Translations under genes and position numbers: made by a program
NCBI GenBank assembly: GCA_937894795.1
Contig: CALCQV010000017.1
Coordinates: 1-44,148 of the forward strand
Direction: 5' to 3'
Origin: an uncultured Bacteroidales bacterium
GTDB taxonomy: Bacteria; Bacteroidota; Bacteroidia; Bacteroidales; Lentimicrobiaceae
DNA: 44,148 bases
Notes under the pieces: generated by a model
The model's input: only the letters and a program-made list of their open reading frames with translations
What the model was told of the DNA's origin: nothing
The model's database searches: none
Shown here: positions 1-8,716 of the stretch, piece after piece
Numbering within the stretch: the first letter of the stretch is position 1
Layout of the letters: the number at the start of each line of letters is the position of its first letter

Positions 1-378
<378 letters not shown>

Positions 379-471
379 AATGAAAAATTTAAATGTTCTC
401 TAAGATGTACTCTCGTTATCGTATTCACATACAATAACGCATTGCTGCTTATTTGTTTTTATTGCTTCAAT

Positions 472-484
472 AGTTCAAAGAACT
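472..484 (-). promoter_or_regulatory. boxA-like antitermination element in rRNA leader
   Basis: On the minus strand this reads AGTTCTTTGAACT, about 95 nt upstream of the 16S 5' end and downstream of both rrn promoters. It resembles the boxA element (core CTTTGA/CTTTAA) bound by NusB-S10 in rRNA leaders. It is also a perfect 5+3+5 inverted repeat, so a different role cannot be excluded. Identification is by position and similarity only. Confidence 0.4.
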
Positions 485-591
485 TTTATCTTCTGTCGCC
501 CTCTCCTTTGATCAGGCCCTCATTCTCTTTTTTTTTTCCGCCCCCTGCGAGGCGTTCCCTTCATCAAGTGTTTTACTATCGTTTGGGGCTG

Positions 592-625
592 CAAAATTAA
601 ATACTTTTTTCTTTCCTGCAACAAA
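592..625 (-). promoter_or_regulatory. rrn promoter P1 (TAnnTTTG type)
   Basis: The minus strand has TAATTTTG (599 to 592), an exact match to the Bacteroidota -7 element TAnnTTTG, and TTTTG at 626-622 as the -33 element, with a spacer of 22 nt (one or two longer than usual). The -7 box continues into GCAGCCCC, a GC-rich discriminator shared with promoter P2 and with the rpsO promoter. Predicted transcription start is near 585, giving a leader of about 205 nt before 16S. Confidence 0.65.
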
Positions 626-717
626 ATCTAAAACTTTTTTTAAATTTTATTTGCCCGCAACGATTTCCTCAATGAACTCCCCTTTCCTGTCGCTGTTTAC
701 TGCGTGAATTGGGACTG

Positions 718-748
718 CAAAAGTACACCCTTTTGTCTTATCTCCAAA
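718..748 (-). promoter_or_regulatory. rrn promoter P2 (TAnnTTTG type)
   Basis: The minus strand has TTTG (748-745), a 19-nt spacer, then TACTTTTG (725-718), a textbook Bacteroidota promoter. It runs into GCAGTCCC, nearly the same discriminator as P1. Immediately upstream on the minus strand (about 750-780) are long A and T tracts that could serve as an UP-like element. Predicted start is near 711, so this is the distal of two tandem rRNA promoters. Confidence 0.75.
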
Positions 749-1023
749 CGTTTTTTGAAAAAAAAATCGATTATTTTTCTCTTCCTCCTCTCATTCTCTG
801 GTATTCAATAATATAGCTCCCTATTATTTTTTATCATCTAATAATTATAACAGATAAACCGGCCTGATTCCCTATGCTAATCGTCAAAATCTTTTATTTC
901 CTTGTCCTTTTTCCCATTTTTATTGTCTTCTAATTATTTAAATCCTTTTCCCTGAAGAATCAGTACTTCGTGTTCAGGTTATATTAAGTCATCAATAGAT
1001 GAGTTATTTTACCTTTTAGTGAC
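749..1023. other. AT-rich divergent intergenic region, no gene seen
   Basis: Between the rRNA promoters and the outer-membrane protein gene there is very AT-rich sequence with pyrimidine-rich runs on the plus strand. I see no credible reading frame, tRNA or hairpin here. The only functional signals are the A/T tracts next to promoter P2 and the promoter element at its right end. Confidence 0.6.
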
Positions 1024-1031
1024 TAACTTTG
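1024..1031 (+). promoter_or_regulatory. -7 promoter element for the outer-membrane protein gene
   Basis: TAACTTTG matches TAnnTTTG and lies 34 nt before the ATG. No clear TTTG is present 19-21 nt upstream (the sequence there is GTTATTTTA), so the -33 box is weak. Predicted start is near 1037. Confidence 0.5.
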
Positions 1032-1065
1032 CATTTATACTGTTTCTTTAAGGGATATATTAAAG

Positions 1066-1653
1066 ATGAAATTTATGAAAAGGTCAATCTGTCTTACATT
1101 TTTGCTTCTATTGATAGCCTTAATTGGTATTTCTCAGGATGATGCGCCCGAAATGAGTCCTAAGTTCTCCGACAGACTGATTTTTGGCGGCGGGCTTGGA
1201 TTGCAGTTTGGGACTCTTACTCTCATTGATATTTCACCTGTGGTTGGCTATAGGATAACTCCAAAACTGGAAGCAGGTATTGGTGCTACTTATAAGTATT
1301 ACAAGTACAAGGATTTCTACTTCGATCAGACCACAGGTCAGAAGTTTGATCTGAAGAGCAATATTTTCGGTGCCAGCATATATACTCGTTACCATATACT
1401 GGATAACATCTTCTTACATGGTGAGTTCGAGCGGCTTCGCTATGATTATGATGACATTTACTATTCAGGTGGTACTATGATGCGCAATGCCACCCATACA
1501 TACATTAACAGCCTGTTGCTGGGTGGAGGTTTAAGACAACGTATTTCTGATAACTCCTATTTTTATGTAATGGCTCTGTGGAATCTAACTGAGGATGCCA
1601 TGTCGCCTTACTCAAATCCTATTATTAGGATGGGTATGTTGTTCGGCCGTTGA
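1066..1653 (+). CDS. small outer-membrane beta-barrel protein
   Basis: A 195-residue exported protein. The N terminus has a signal peptide (hydrophobic stretch around residues 9-23, likely cleavage near ISQ-DD). The mature part is rich in alternating aromatic/polar strands with Tyr and Gly (for example GAGIGATYKYYKYKDFYF-like segments near residues 70-85) and ends in a strand, RMGMLFGR, as expected for an 8-stranded barrel of the OmpA/OprF-like type common in Bacteroidota. No OmpA peptidoglycan-binding domain is present. ATG at 1066 is used; a second in-frame ATG at 1075 would also give a signal peptide. It has its own TAACTTTG promoter and converges with the next gene, with only 9 nt between stops. 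Specific function unknown. Confidence 0.75.
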   Translation: MKFMKRSICLTFLLLLIALIGISQDDAPEMSPKFSDRLIFGGGLGLQFGTLTLIDISPVVGYRITPKLEAGIGATYKYYKYKDFYFDQTTGQKFDLKSNIFGASIYTRYHILDNIFLHGEFERLRYDYDDIYYSGGTMMRNATHTYINSLLLGGGLRQRISDNSYFYVMALWNLTEDAMSPYSNPIIRMGMLFGR

Positions 1654-1662
1654 TTGATTTAA

Positions 1663-3942
1663 TCAATAAACTTCTATCTCATCAACAAATAACCAGGCAT
1701 CGCCTTCTACTCCGCGCCATAAGGGAAGTTTCCCTATGTTTTCAACTTTCACTTTTATATAACGGGCTTTGGCATCATTTCCCAACTCAACAACAAGTGC
1801 TGAACGGTCTTTATTCAGCTTCAGGCCTGCAGCTTTGTTTTGAGCGCTTCCAGATAACCGGTATGTACTTGCATCATCTGAAATCCATACATTCACTGCG
1901 CGGGGTGCCATTATCCAGCTTTGATTGTCATCAAGATAACCTACCTTGACTGAACTTACTTGCATAAGGTCCCTTAAGTCGATGATCACTTCAAGGTCCT
2001 TGCCCCACCAGCCTTGCCAAAGCATCTGGTAAGTCATTGTACCTTTAACACCATCGGTCAGGCTCTTGCTGCCATTTGCCAAATAAGGTGAATTTGGCTC
2101 AGTCTCATAGGATACTTCTGCCCCTATAGCTTTATGCCTTACAATACCGTTTGCAAAATAATCACTCATAATTTTTCGATATTCTTCAGGCTTGATACTA
2201 ATTTCATGGAAAAGCTCCGGTCCATACTCTTCAGCCCTACTGACTAATTCATCCAACATAAAATAGTATTCCTGCTTCAGCATGTGATCTCCTTCTTTTT
2301 CAAATATCCAGTGATCAGTAAATGGAAGGGATTTGGCTACCTCCAGTTTCGCATATCTTAAAGACTGCTTTATCATTTCAATACGATGCACAGCTACGCT
2401 GTCGTCATTACATAAATTACCGGCTTCTTCTAAAAGGGCATAGTAGCCTTCCAGATTTTCAGGCGACATAAATCCTTCTGAATGTGTGAACGGTGGTTCA
2501 TACAGTGTCAACGCCCTGTCCGATTTTTCAAGGTTATTTGTCATTCTGGCAATGTACTCCTTAACATAGTAGCTTGCCTTATCTCCATAATATCCTTTGA
2601 TGAAATCATTCATCAAGCTATCAACATCAATATCAGGATTCCACATTAATTTGGTGAGCATGTAACACCTGAGTTCATTAAACTCTCCTGAACGGCATCC
2701 TCTGAGGCCTTGTTCAAATATCATTTCAACACCAAACCTTTTAAACAGTTGTAAATTAGGAGCCAGCACATGGAAATTGGGGAATGGCGCCAGCAAATGA
2801 GAGAAATTGATTACATAATCCCAAACTAATATGTTGCTTGTCAACGCTGACCATGATTTCAGATCGTAGTAGAAGCTCCCCGGCAAGTTGTCATTCCCGA
2901 TTGGAACATTACGGTTGCATTCAATGGTGCAGAGCATAATATTAACATTAGGCAATGGTTTGGTAATTTTAGGTGCTTTACGTGTATATTGGTATGCCAA
3001 TGTAGAAATAACCTTATCAGGAAATCGACGGGCAATCTCATTAGTGAATCGGATTACTGTCCCAGATGGAGATCCCTCTATAGAATCAATGGCTCTGCAT
3101 TTGTCGCATTCACAGTAATTGAAGTTATCCATCTGACTTACTGACCAATATTTTGCTTCGGGATTGGCCATAATTTCATCTTGCAGATTCCGGCAAACGA
3201 TTTCCAGTACCTCTGGGTTGCTTAAACAAGCCTGATCAGTCATCCTGATGCCGTTTCGAAGTGCAAAGTACTCAGGATGTTTCTCAAACCATTGTTCAGG
3301 CGGCAACAGCCTATGCATGGTATGTACCCAGAGCCCCCATTCGCTTGATACAGGCCAGGAAGGTTTATCTGTATCTTTAGGTGAGGCCGAGAGTTTATGG
3401 AAGTCAATATAATTCTGAAAGGTAGCTTCGTAGTAATATGGAGTCCTAAATGAAAATGCCGGAACCTCTAACCAATTAATTGCCGGAACTGTAAAGGTGA
3501 TGAGCTTTGGTATAATTACAGCATCATGTGCATAATGCCGCACTCCTGCATATTTCTCCATGAAACTGTGCACGGCATTCTCAAGCCCTTTGAGAGTTGT
3601 TGCAGAGAAAGACATGAATCCGTGCATCTCCACAATACTGAATGCATCTTTTATGACATCCTTGTTTTTAATGTAAGTGCCCGGATGATATGATGATAGA
3701 ATTTCAGGTGAAACAATTTCAAATCTTATCTGATAACCTCCTTTTAAATGCTTCATCTGCAATTCTACGCCCGTAATTTCAGCAATGTACTGATTAAAAA
3801 GGTTGGCAACTTTCATTACTGAATCATTACCAACAGGCCTAATAACAGCAACAGGCCTGGCATCTTTAACGATTATAAAGTCGTTGGCTGTAGTTCGAAT
3901 TGCTATTAAAGCAAATATGGTTATCAAGAGTTTTATTTTCAT
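1663..3942 (-). CDS. DUF4838 domain protein with C-terminal discoidin-like domain
   Basis: A 759-residue exported protein. The start at 3942 is chosen over an in-frame ATG at 3960 because it places a normal signal peptide (MKIKLLITIFALIAIRTTA) at the terminus. Residues about 25-115 resemble the small alpha/beta domain found in front of GH20/GH67 barrels. The core (about 130-600) has the DUF4838 signature: SVSQMDNFNYCECDKC followed by SPSGTVIRFTNEIARRF and TLAYQYTRKAP. The last ~140 residues look like an F5/8 type C (discoidin) carbohydrate-binding domain. DUF4838 proteins are usually found with polysaccharide-degradation genes; the catalytic activity is not known to me. It lies 46 nt downstream of the GH29 gene and is probably in its operon. 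No SusC/SusD pair is nearby. Confidence 0.85.
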   Translation of the reverse strand: MKIKLLITIFALIAIRTTANDFIIVKDARPVAVIRPVGNDSVMKVANLFNQYIAEITGVELQMKHLKGGYQIRFEIVSPEILSSYHPGTYIKNKDVIKDAFSIVEMHGFMSFSATTLKGLENAVHSFMEKYAGVRHYAHDAVIIPKLITFTVPAINWLEVPAFSFRTPYYYEATFQNYIDFHKLSASPKDTDKPSWPVSSEWGLWVHTMHRLLPPEQWFEKHPEYFALRNGIRMTDQACLSNPEVLEIVCRNLQDEIMANPEAKYWSVSQMDNFNYCECDKCRAIDSIEGSPSGTVIRFTNEIARRFPDKVISTLAYQYTRKAPKITKPLPNVNIMLCTIECNRNVPIGNDNLPGSFYYDLKSWSALTSNILVWDYVINFSHLLAPFPNFHVLAPNLQLFKRFGVEMIFEQGLRGCRSGEFNELRCYMLTKLMWNPDIDVDSLMNDFIKGYYGDKASYYVKEYIARMTNNLEKSDRALTLYEPPFTHSEGFMSPENLEGYYALLEEAGNLCNDDSVAVHRIEMIKQSLRYAKLEVAKSLPFTDHWIFEKEGDHMLKQEYYFMLDELVSRAEEYGPELFHEISIKPEEYRKIMSDYFANGIVRHKAIGAEVSYETEPNSPYLANGSKSLTDGVKGTMTYQMLWQGWWGKDLEVIIDLRDLMQVSSVKVGYLDDNQSWIMAPRAVNVWISDDASTYRLSGSAQNKAAGLKLNKDRSALVVELGNDAKARYIKVKVENIGKLPLWRGVEGDAWLFVDEIEVY

Positions 3943-3988
3943 GGTAACGTTATCTAACAATATCTTTCACTGCCGTAAAGCGTCAATT

Positions 3989-5296
3989 TTATTCGAAACC
4001 TCCTTTGCCTCGATATAACTTTACCGGACCTTCCAACTCAAGCTTCACAACTGTCAGGTACTGATCCTGCATATTGGCGGGTACATCCATAAATATCAGA
4101 CCCGGTACTGGGCTCCAAGATATCTTGCCAACCTGTTTGACCGCCAACTCATAATTAGTCCCTAAAACGGTAGCTTTCCTGATCTTACTGGTAAGGCCTT
4201 TTATAAAAATATCACTTCTATCGTCAGTAAAAAGATACAACACGGTTGAATCCTGTGATAAAGAAGTAGCGCCATGGAAGTGACCATCAGGTATGCCAGC
4301 CTGTGTATTGAATATTGCTTCATTGTGTTTGGAGGTCCATTTACCCATTTCCTTCAGGATGTTGACTTGCTCTTCAGGAATAGTTCCATCTTCACGTGGA
4401 CCAATACTAAGCAACAGGTTACCACCTTTACCGGTAACTTCCGAGAGTATGGTTATTAACTCTTCAGGGGTTTTATATACTGTATCTTTGGGTTGATAGC
4501 CCCAGCTTCTGTTCATGGTAAGACACAATTCCCAAGCTTTGTGAGGAGTTATGTGAATAGGTATATTCTGCTCTGGTGTATCATAATCTCCATACCCAGC
4601 CAGTCGACCATTAATAATAGCTTTTGGATTATTTTCGAGTATGGTTTTTCTGATTTCAGGAGCTCGCCACTCGTCAGCCGTATGCTCCCAATCGCCATCA
4701 AACCACCATAGGTCGGGATTGAATTCTCTTACCAACTCCCCTATTTGTCCATGACAAAAAATAAGGAATTTAGCCCATTTCTCAGGGTGATCAGCCAGAA
4801 CATACTTATTCTTCTCTCTAAGAAAACCCGGATAATCAGGATCAGTCCAGTCGATCAATGAATAATATAATCCTGTTTTCAAGCCTGCTTTTCTCAACTC
4901 CATGACGAAAGGAGTCAGCACATCCATTTCTGCCGGCGATTTCAGGGGAATGCTCAGGTTGTTCATGCCTGTATTCCATAATGCCACTCCATCATGATGT
5001 TTAGACGTAATTACAGCATATCTGGCACCGCTTTCCTTAATCAGTTTAACCCATTCTGCCGGATCATATTTTGAAGCTGTGAACCGCTCAATCTGTTTCA
5101 TGTAGTCTTCATGTGAAATCCTGCTGTTATGAAAGGACCATGATTCAGAAACTCCATCAACAGCATAAATTCCCCAATGGATAAAAATACCAAATCGGGC
5201 GCCTTCAAACCACTTCATTTTCTCAGTATCAGTATTCTGTGCCGATAGAATTACTGGCACCAGCATAAAGATCAAAATTCTCAATAGTTTATTCAT
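3989..5296 (-). CDS. GH29 family alpha-L-fucosidase
   Basis: A 435-residue exported enzyme with signal peptide (residues 1-19, ending ILSAQ). Residues about 27-340 form the GH29 TIM barrel: KMKWFEGARFGIFIHWG, the SKHHDGVALW strand with the substrate-binding histidines (residues 99-102), and PDLWWFDGDW with the predicted nucleophile Asp200. The conserved GKGGNLLLSIGPREDG block follows. A short C-terminal beta domain closes the protein; no CBM or second domain is seen. Family activity is retaining hydrolysis of alpha-L-fucosyl groups. It precedes the DUF4838 gene in the same direction, which suggests the pair acts on one fucosylated glycan outside the cytoplasm. The acid/base residue cannot be assigned by eye. 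Confidence 0.92.
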   Translation of the reverse strand: MNKLLRILIFMLVPVILSAQNTDTEKMKWFEGARFGIFIHWGIYAVDGVSESWSFHNSRISHEDYMKQIERFTASKYDPAEWVKLIKESGARYAVITSKHHDGVALWNTGMNNLSIPLKSPAEMDVLTPFVMELRKAGLKTGLYYSLIDWTDPDYPGFLREKNKYVLADHPEKWAKFLIFCHGQIGELVREFNPDLWWFDGDWEHTADEWRAPEIRKTILENNPKAIINGRLAGYGDYDTPEQNIPIHITPHKAWELCLTMNRSWGYQPKDTVYKTPEELITILSEVTGKGGNLLLSIGPREDGTIPEEQVNILKEMGKWTSKHNEAIFNTQAGIPDGHFHGATSLSQDSTVLYLFTDDRSDIFIKGLTSKIRKATVLGTNYELAVKQVGKISWSPVPGLIFMDVPANMQDQYLTVVKLELEGPVKLYRGKGGFE

Positions 5297-5379
5297 GATT
5301 TCATTATTATGGTATGTTCAGTGAGCTATAATTCGGTAAAATTAGCAAGTTTAACCTGAAAGCAGTAGACATTGTAACT

Positions 5380-5387
5380 CAAACTTA
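5380..5387 (-). promoter_or_regulatory. -7 promoter element for the GH29-DUF4838 unit
   Basis: The minus strand reads TAAGTTTG, an exact TAnnTTTG match, 84 nt upstream of the GH29 start. No clear TTG lies 19-21 nt further upstream. Predicted start near 5373. The rest of the 262-nt gap (5297-5558) holds no gene. Confidence 0.35.
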
Positions 5388-5558
5388 TTATTATTGGCCT
5401 ATAATATGGCTATTCCCATATCTCAATTGGGTAAACATTCAGAAAAATTATGGAAAGGAAGTAAGAAAGAAACTACTATTTAGCATTCGACATCCTCCCG
5501 GTGAGGTATTTTTTGAATTGCAGAGTACTACATGACAAACCAATCAGGGGTGCCAATT

Positions 5559-6260
5559 CTATTCCGTTTTGTTATCATCACCAGATACCCCGACATTAAA
5601 CTGATATACTTCAGATAGATAGTTCATATAACTTTTTACATTCAGCAGAACATAGGAGGTATTCTTATTCAAATGATCGGGCAGAGGTATTTCTTCTGAT
5701 TTATTTGCCAATTCTGCAATAGCATCCAATTCAGCACGGTATTCTCTCAGGAATTGAAGAAAGATGGCAACTTTCTTTTCGCTGTACTCTATTTTATTTG
5801 TATAAATCTGCTCTCTTAATCCGTTTGCTGAGCCACCACCATCATTGTTTGAATAGCTTATCTGGTCAAGAGACTCTTGCAGAAAGCTATTTTTCTCTGC
5901 CAACTCAGAATCCAGATCTGAATATAAGGGGTACAGATCATAATACTTGTTTCGCTGAATGGAGTGTAAATCCATTATTCTGTCTCTTATATCATAATAC
6001 TCCATGATTTTCTCACTATTTGTTTCATCATCTGAACTTCTTATCCTCTTATATTTCTCTTCATAGTCGACCAGCAGGTTATAAATGGAATCCGATTTGG
6101 CTCTAAAGGCCGATTCCTCTTCATAGGTGGCACTGGAGAGATTGGCCGGAATTGCCGGCAGCATATTAAACAACTTTGCCTGATTAAAAACTTGTGATTT
6201 GCCAATGGTGATTGTGAGCAGGAAACAAAAAACCGTTAATGTTGAGAATCTGAAATACAT
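5559..6260 (-). CDS. exported coiled-coil protein of unknown function
   Basis: A 233-residue protein I do not recognise. It has a signal peptide (hydrophobic residues about 6-21, ending GKSQ) and no lipobox, so it is probably periplasmic. The mature part is highly charged and helical: residues about 45-135 and 150-190 are rich in Glu, Lys, Leu and Tyr with heptad-like spacing, separated by a Gly/Ser/Asn linker (NNDGGGSANG). The last 30 residues are also polar. There are no cysteines outside the signal peptide and no catalytic motif. It is transcribed alone: an upstream terminator isolates it from pepD and a TATATTTG element lies 22 nt before its ATG. Confidence 0.65.
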   Translation of the reverse strand: MYFRFSTLTVFCFLLTITIGKSQVFNQAKLFNMLPAIPANLSSATYEEESAFRAKSDSIYNLLVDYEEKYKRIRSSDDETNSEKIMEYYDIRDRIMDLHSIQRNKYYDLYPLYSDLDSELAEKNSFLQESLDQISYSNNDGGGSANGLREQIYTNKIEYSEKKVAIFLQFLREYRAELDAIAELANKSEEIPLPDHLNKNTSYVLLNVKSYMNYLSEVYQFNVGVSGDDNKTE

Positions 6261-6281
6261 ATCTATAACTTAGAGTGCATA

Positions 6282-6289
6282 CAAATATA
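6282..6289 (-). promoter_or_regulatory. -7 promoter element for the coiled-coil protein gene
   Basis: The minus strand reads TATATTTG (TAnnTTTG), predicting a start near 6275 and a leader of about 15 nt. The element lies inside the U-tract of the preceding pepD terminator, so termination and initiation signals overlap. No TTG is visible at -33. Confidence 0.45.
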
Positions 6290-6293
6290 AAAA

Positions 6294-6317
6294 AAAGCCG
6301 GTATTTACGCCGGCTTT
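6294..6317 (-). terminator. rho-independent terminator of pepD
   Basis: Read on the minus strand: AAAGCCGG, 8-nt loop, CCGGCTTT, then a run of T. The 8-bp stem is perfect and sits 27 nt after the pepD stop codon. Confidence 0.9.
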
Positions 6318-6344
6318 AATATTTTATGATTTTGAAACGGTGTT

Positions 6345-7817
6345 TTAGGCAATTGCCCTATCTTCAGGTATATTCTTTAATATCTCAAGAGTAAAATCCC
6401 AAAATTTCTTAGTTGTTTCAATATTAAGTCTTTCATCGGGTGAATGAACTCCTCTAAGGGTAGGACCATAGGAAATCATATCCATCTTCGGATACTTTTC
6501 TCCAATAAGGCCACATTCAAGTCCTGCGTGAATAGCCAATACCTTGGGCGATTTACCATAAAGACGTTCGTAGGCAGCTTTTGATATTTCCAGAATTTCA
6601 GAATCCGGATTAGGAGTCCAACCGGGATAACCGTCAGAATGAACTGATTTACCACCTGCCAAATTGAAAACTGAAACCACCATATTAGCCGCATCATGTT
6701 TGGCTGATTCAACTGAACTACGCTGACTTGTGGTTATTTCAATAGTGGTTTCCTTTGTTCTGACAGAGGCAAGATTTGTTGAAGTCTCAACAAAATTAGG
6801 AATGCTAGCCGACATGGCAATCACTCCGTGTGGACAAGCATATAATGAGTTAAGCAAGGTATATTGAGTTTTCTCATCCATTAATTGCACTGGATTCTCT
6901 GTTTCACTTGATCCAATACGCAGGTCAGGTTCAGTAATTTTATATTCAGCTCTAAGAGTATTGTTGTATTCCTTAACAAAAGAACTGAATTCCTTCTTTT
7001 TACCTGTCGGTATAGCAACTACTGCAGTACCTTCACGTGCAATTGCATTACGTAAATTACCAGCATTGAAATTTGACAGTCTCAGTCCAAATTCTTTAGC
7101 TGAAATCCAAAGAAGTCTGTTCAGGATTTTGTTTGCATTTCCAAGCCCTTTATTGATATCATCGCCTGAATGTCCGCCTTTCAGGCCACTCACTTTAACC
7201 AGGAATCCTTCTGTTTGCAACGTATTCTTTTCAAAAGTGCATGGCAGTGTAATTACCGTATCTTTTCCACCGGCACATCCAATAAAGATTTCACCTTCAT
7301 CTTCTGAATCAAGGTTAAGCAATATAGTGCTTTTAAGGATACCCGAATCTAATCCGAAGGCTCCGGTCAATCCGGTTTCTTCATCAACTGTAAACAAACA
7401 TTCAATGGGTCCATGTGCAATATCAGTAGCCTCAAGAATGGCAAGCTGAGCGGCAATGCCAATACCGTCATCAGCGCCTAATGTAGTTCCTTTTGCCTTA
7501 ATCCATTCACCATCAATGTAAGGTTGAATTGCATCTGTATCAAAATTATGCTCAACGTCGCTGTTCTTCTCACAAACCATGTCAATATGGCTTTGAAGGA
7601 CAACTGACTTTCTATTTTCCATTCCTTTGGTAGCAGGCTTACGTATAATAACATTACCTGTTTTATCCATCATTGTATCAAGGTTATGCTGTTTACCGAA
7701 ATCCATGAGGTAGGCAGCAATCTTCTCTTCCTTCTTTGATGGCCGCGGTATCTGGCATATTTCTTCAAAATAGTGATAAACGCGTGCGGGCTCTAAGCCT
7801 TTTAGTACATTATTCAT
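6345..7817 (-). CDS. pepD: aminoacyl-histidine dipeptidase (M20C, PepD)
   Basis: A 490-residue cytosolic metallopeptidase of the M20C family that hydrolyses Xaa-His dipeptides such as carnosine and other unspecific dipeptides. Visible zinc-site motifs: SHIDMV (His77, Asp79), GADDG (bridging Asp116), DEETG (general base Glu146, metal Glu147), and the C-terminal GPTLRGVHSPDE with the last metal histidine. The inserted dimerisation domain lies between about residues 210 and 400, where KGGHSGDDI is the usual conserved loop. Length matches the family (480-490). No signal peptide. It follows rpe by 77 nt in the same direction and may be co-transcribed with it; a strong terminator ends the unit. Confidence 0.95.
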   Translation of the reverse strand: MNNVLKGLEPARVYHYFEEICQIPRPSKKEEKIAAYLMDFGKQHNLDTMMDKTGNVIIRKPATKGMENRKSVVLQSHIDMVCEKNSDVEHNFDTDAIQPYIDGEWIKAKGTTLGADDGIGIAAQLAILEATDIAHGPIECLFTVDEETGLTGAFGLDSGILKSTILLNLDSEDEGEIFIGCAGGKDTVITLPCTFEKNTLQTEGFLVKVSGLKGGHSGDDINKGLGNANKILNRLLWISAKEFGLRLSNFNAGNLRNAIAREGTAVVAIPTGKKKEFSSFVKEYNNTLRAEYKITEPDLRIGSSETENPVQLMDEKTQYTLLNSLYACPHGVIAMSASIPNFVETSTNLASVRTKETTIEITTSQRSSVESAKHDAANMVVSVFNLAGGKSVHSDGYPGWTPNPDSEILEISKAAYERLYGKSPKVLAIHAGLECGLIGEKYPKMDMISYGPTLRGVHSPDERLNIETTKKFWDFTLEILKNIPEDRAIA

Positions 7818-7894
7818 TTTCTTAATATTTAAATAGTTAGATAGACACTTTGAAATTAATCAACAACCCGAATCTAAAAATGGCCTCTAAATCC

Positions 7895-8551
7895 TTAATG
7901 GACGTTCTTTAACAGATGAATGGTCTTTTTAGGATCATCAGAACCAAAGACAGTATTGCCGGCAACCAAAACATTAGCGCCGGCATTAATCAGCTTTGGT
8001 GCATTGACAAGGTCAACCCCTCCGTCAATTTCTATGAGGGCTTTTGATTTTTTGGCATTAATGAGATTACGTAACCTAATAATCCGGTCGTAGGTCTGTT
8101 CAATAAATGCTTGGCCACCGAAACCGGGATTGACTGACATAAGAAGTACGAGGTCAACTTCAGTGATTATATCTTCCAACAGATTCACCTGCGAATGAGG
8201 GTTTAAAACCACCCCTGCTTTCATGCCCAACGAATGTATTTGCTGAACTGCCCGGTGTAAATGAGTCACTGCTTCAAGATGCACACTCAATATATTGGCT
8301 CCACAATCTCTGAAGGCTTCAAAGTAACGCTCCGGTTTAACAATCATCAGGTGAACATCCAGCGGTTTAACCGCATGTTTGCTTATGGCTTTTATAACAG
8401 GCATTCCAAATGAAATGTTCGGAACAAACTCACCGTCCATCACATCTACATGAAACCAATCGGCCTCACTGTCATTAACCATGCTTATATCCTTGCCCAG
8501 GTTGGCAAAATCAGCTGATAAAAGTGAAGGAGCAATCAAATGTTGACTCAT
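7895..8551 (-). CDS. rpe: ribulose-phosphate 3-epimerase
   Basis: A 218-residue TIM-barrel enzyme that interconverts ribulose 5-phosphate and xylulose 5-phosphate in the pentose phosphate pathway. Diagnostic residues are present: Ser9 in IAPSLLSADFANLG, metal ligands His34 and Asp36 in WFHVDVMDG, His67 in LDVHLMI, and the second catalytic Asp in LIEIDGGV. The phosphate-binding loop is GANVLVAGNTVFG. Full length for the family. It stands between the rpoD terminator and pepD; a likely -7 element TAACTTCG (8574-8567, one mismatch) sits just upstream of the start. Confidence 0.96.
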   Translation of the reverse strand: MSQHLIAPSLLSADFANLGKDISMVNDSEADWFHVDVMDGEFVPNISFGMPVIKAISKHAVKPLDVHLMIVKPERYFEAFRDCGANILSVHLEAVTHLHRAVQQIHSLGMKAGVVLNPHSQVNLLEDIITEVDLVLLMSVNPGFGGQAFIEQTYDRIIRLRNLINAKKSKALIEIDGGVDLVNAPKLINAGANVLVAGNTVFGSDDPKKTIHLLKNVH

Positions 8552-8690
8552 ACTATTTATTTTCTGCGAAGTTAATGAATATTTATATTGCGTTATTTAA
8601 TCAGGGAAAAGGTAGCTTGCAACAAAATAAATGAGACTTTAAAATTCAAGTATACAGTATTAATTCTAATCAGCCCTAATGCATAAAAAA

Positions 8691-8710
8691 AACCGGCTAA
8701 ATTGCCGGTT
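8691..8710 (-). terminator. rho-independent terminator of rpoD
   Basis: On the minus strand AACCGGC, 6-nt loop, GCCGGTT then a run of eight T (complement of 8685-8692). It begins 7 nt after the rpoD stop codon and closes the rpsO-pnp-rpoD block. Confidence 0.9.
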
Positions 8711-8716
8711 TCTCTC

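Noticed and set aside
1653..1667. ATTGATT-T-AATCAAT inverted repeat at the convergent gene ends
   Set aside because: It is too AT-rich and the loop too short to call a terminator with confidence; no T-run follows in either direction.
3943..3960. Six-codon extension of the DUF4838 protein from ATG 3960
   Set aside because: It moves an acidic residue in front of the signal peptide; ATG 3942 gives a canonical one.
5490..5512. CCTC-CCGGT-GAGG hairpin followed by a T-run on the plus strand
   Set aside because: No plus-strand gene precedes it, and the stem is only 4 bp; on the minus strand it has no U-tract.
6961..7449. 162-codon antisense frame opposite pepD
   Set aside because: PepD on the minus strand has all catalytic motifs; the antisense translation has no recognisable features.
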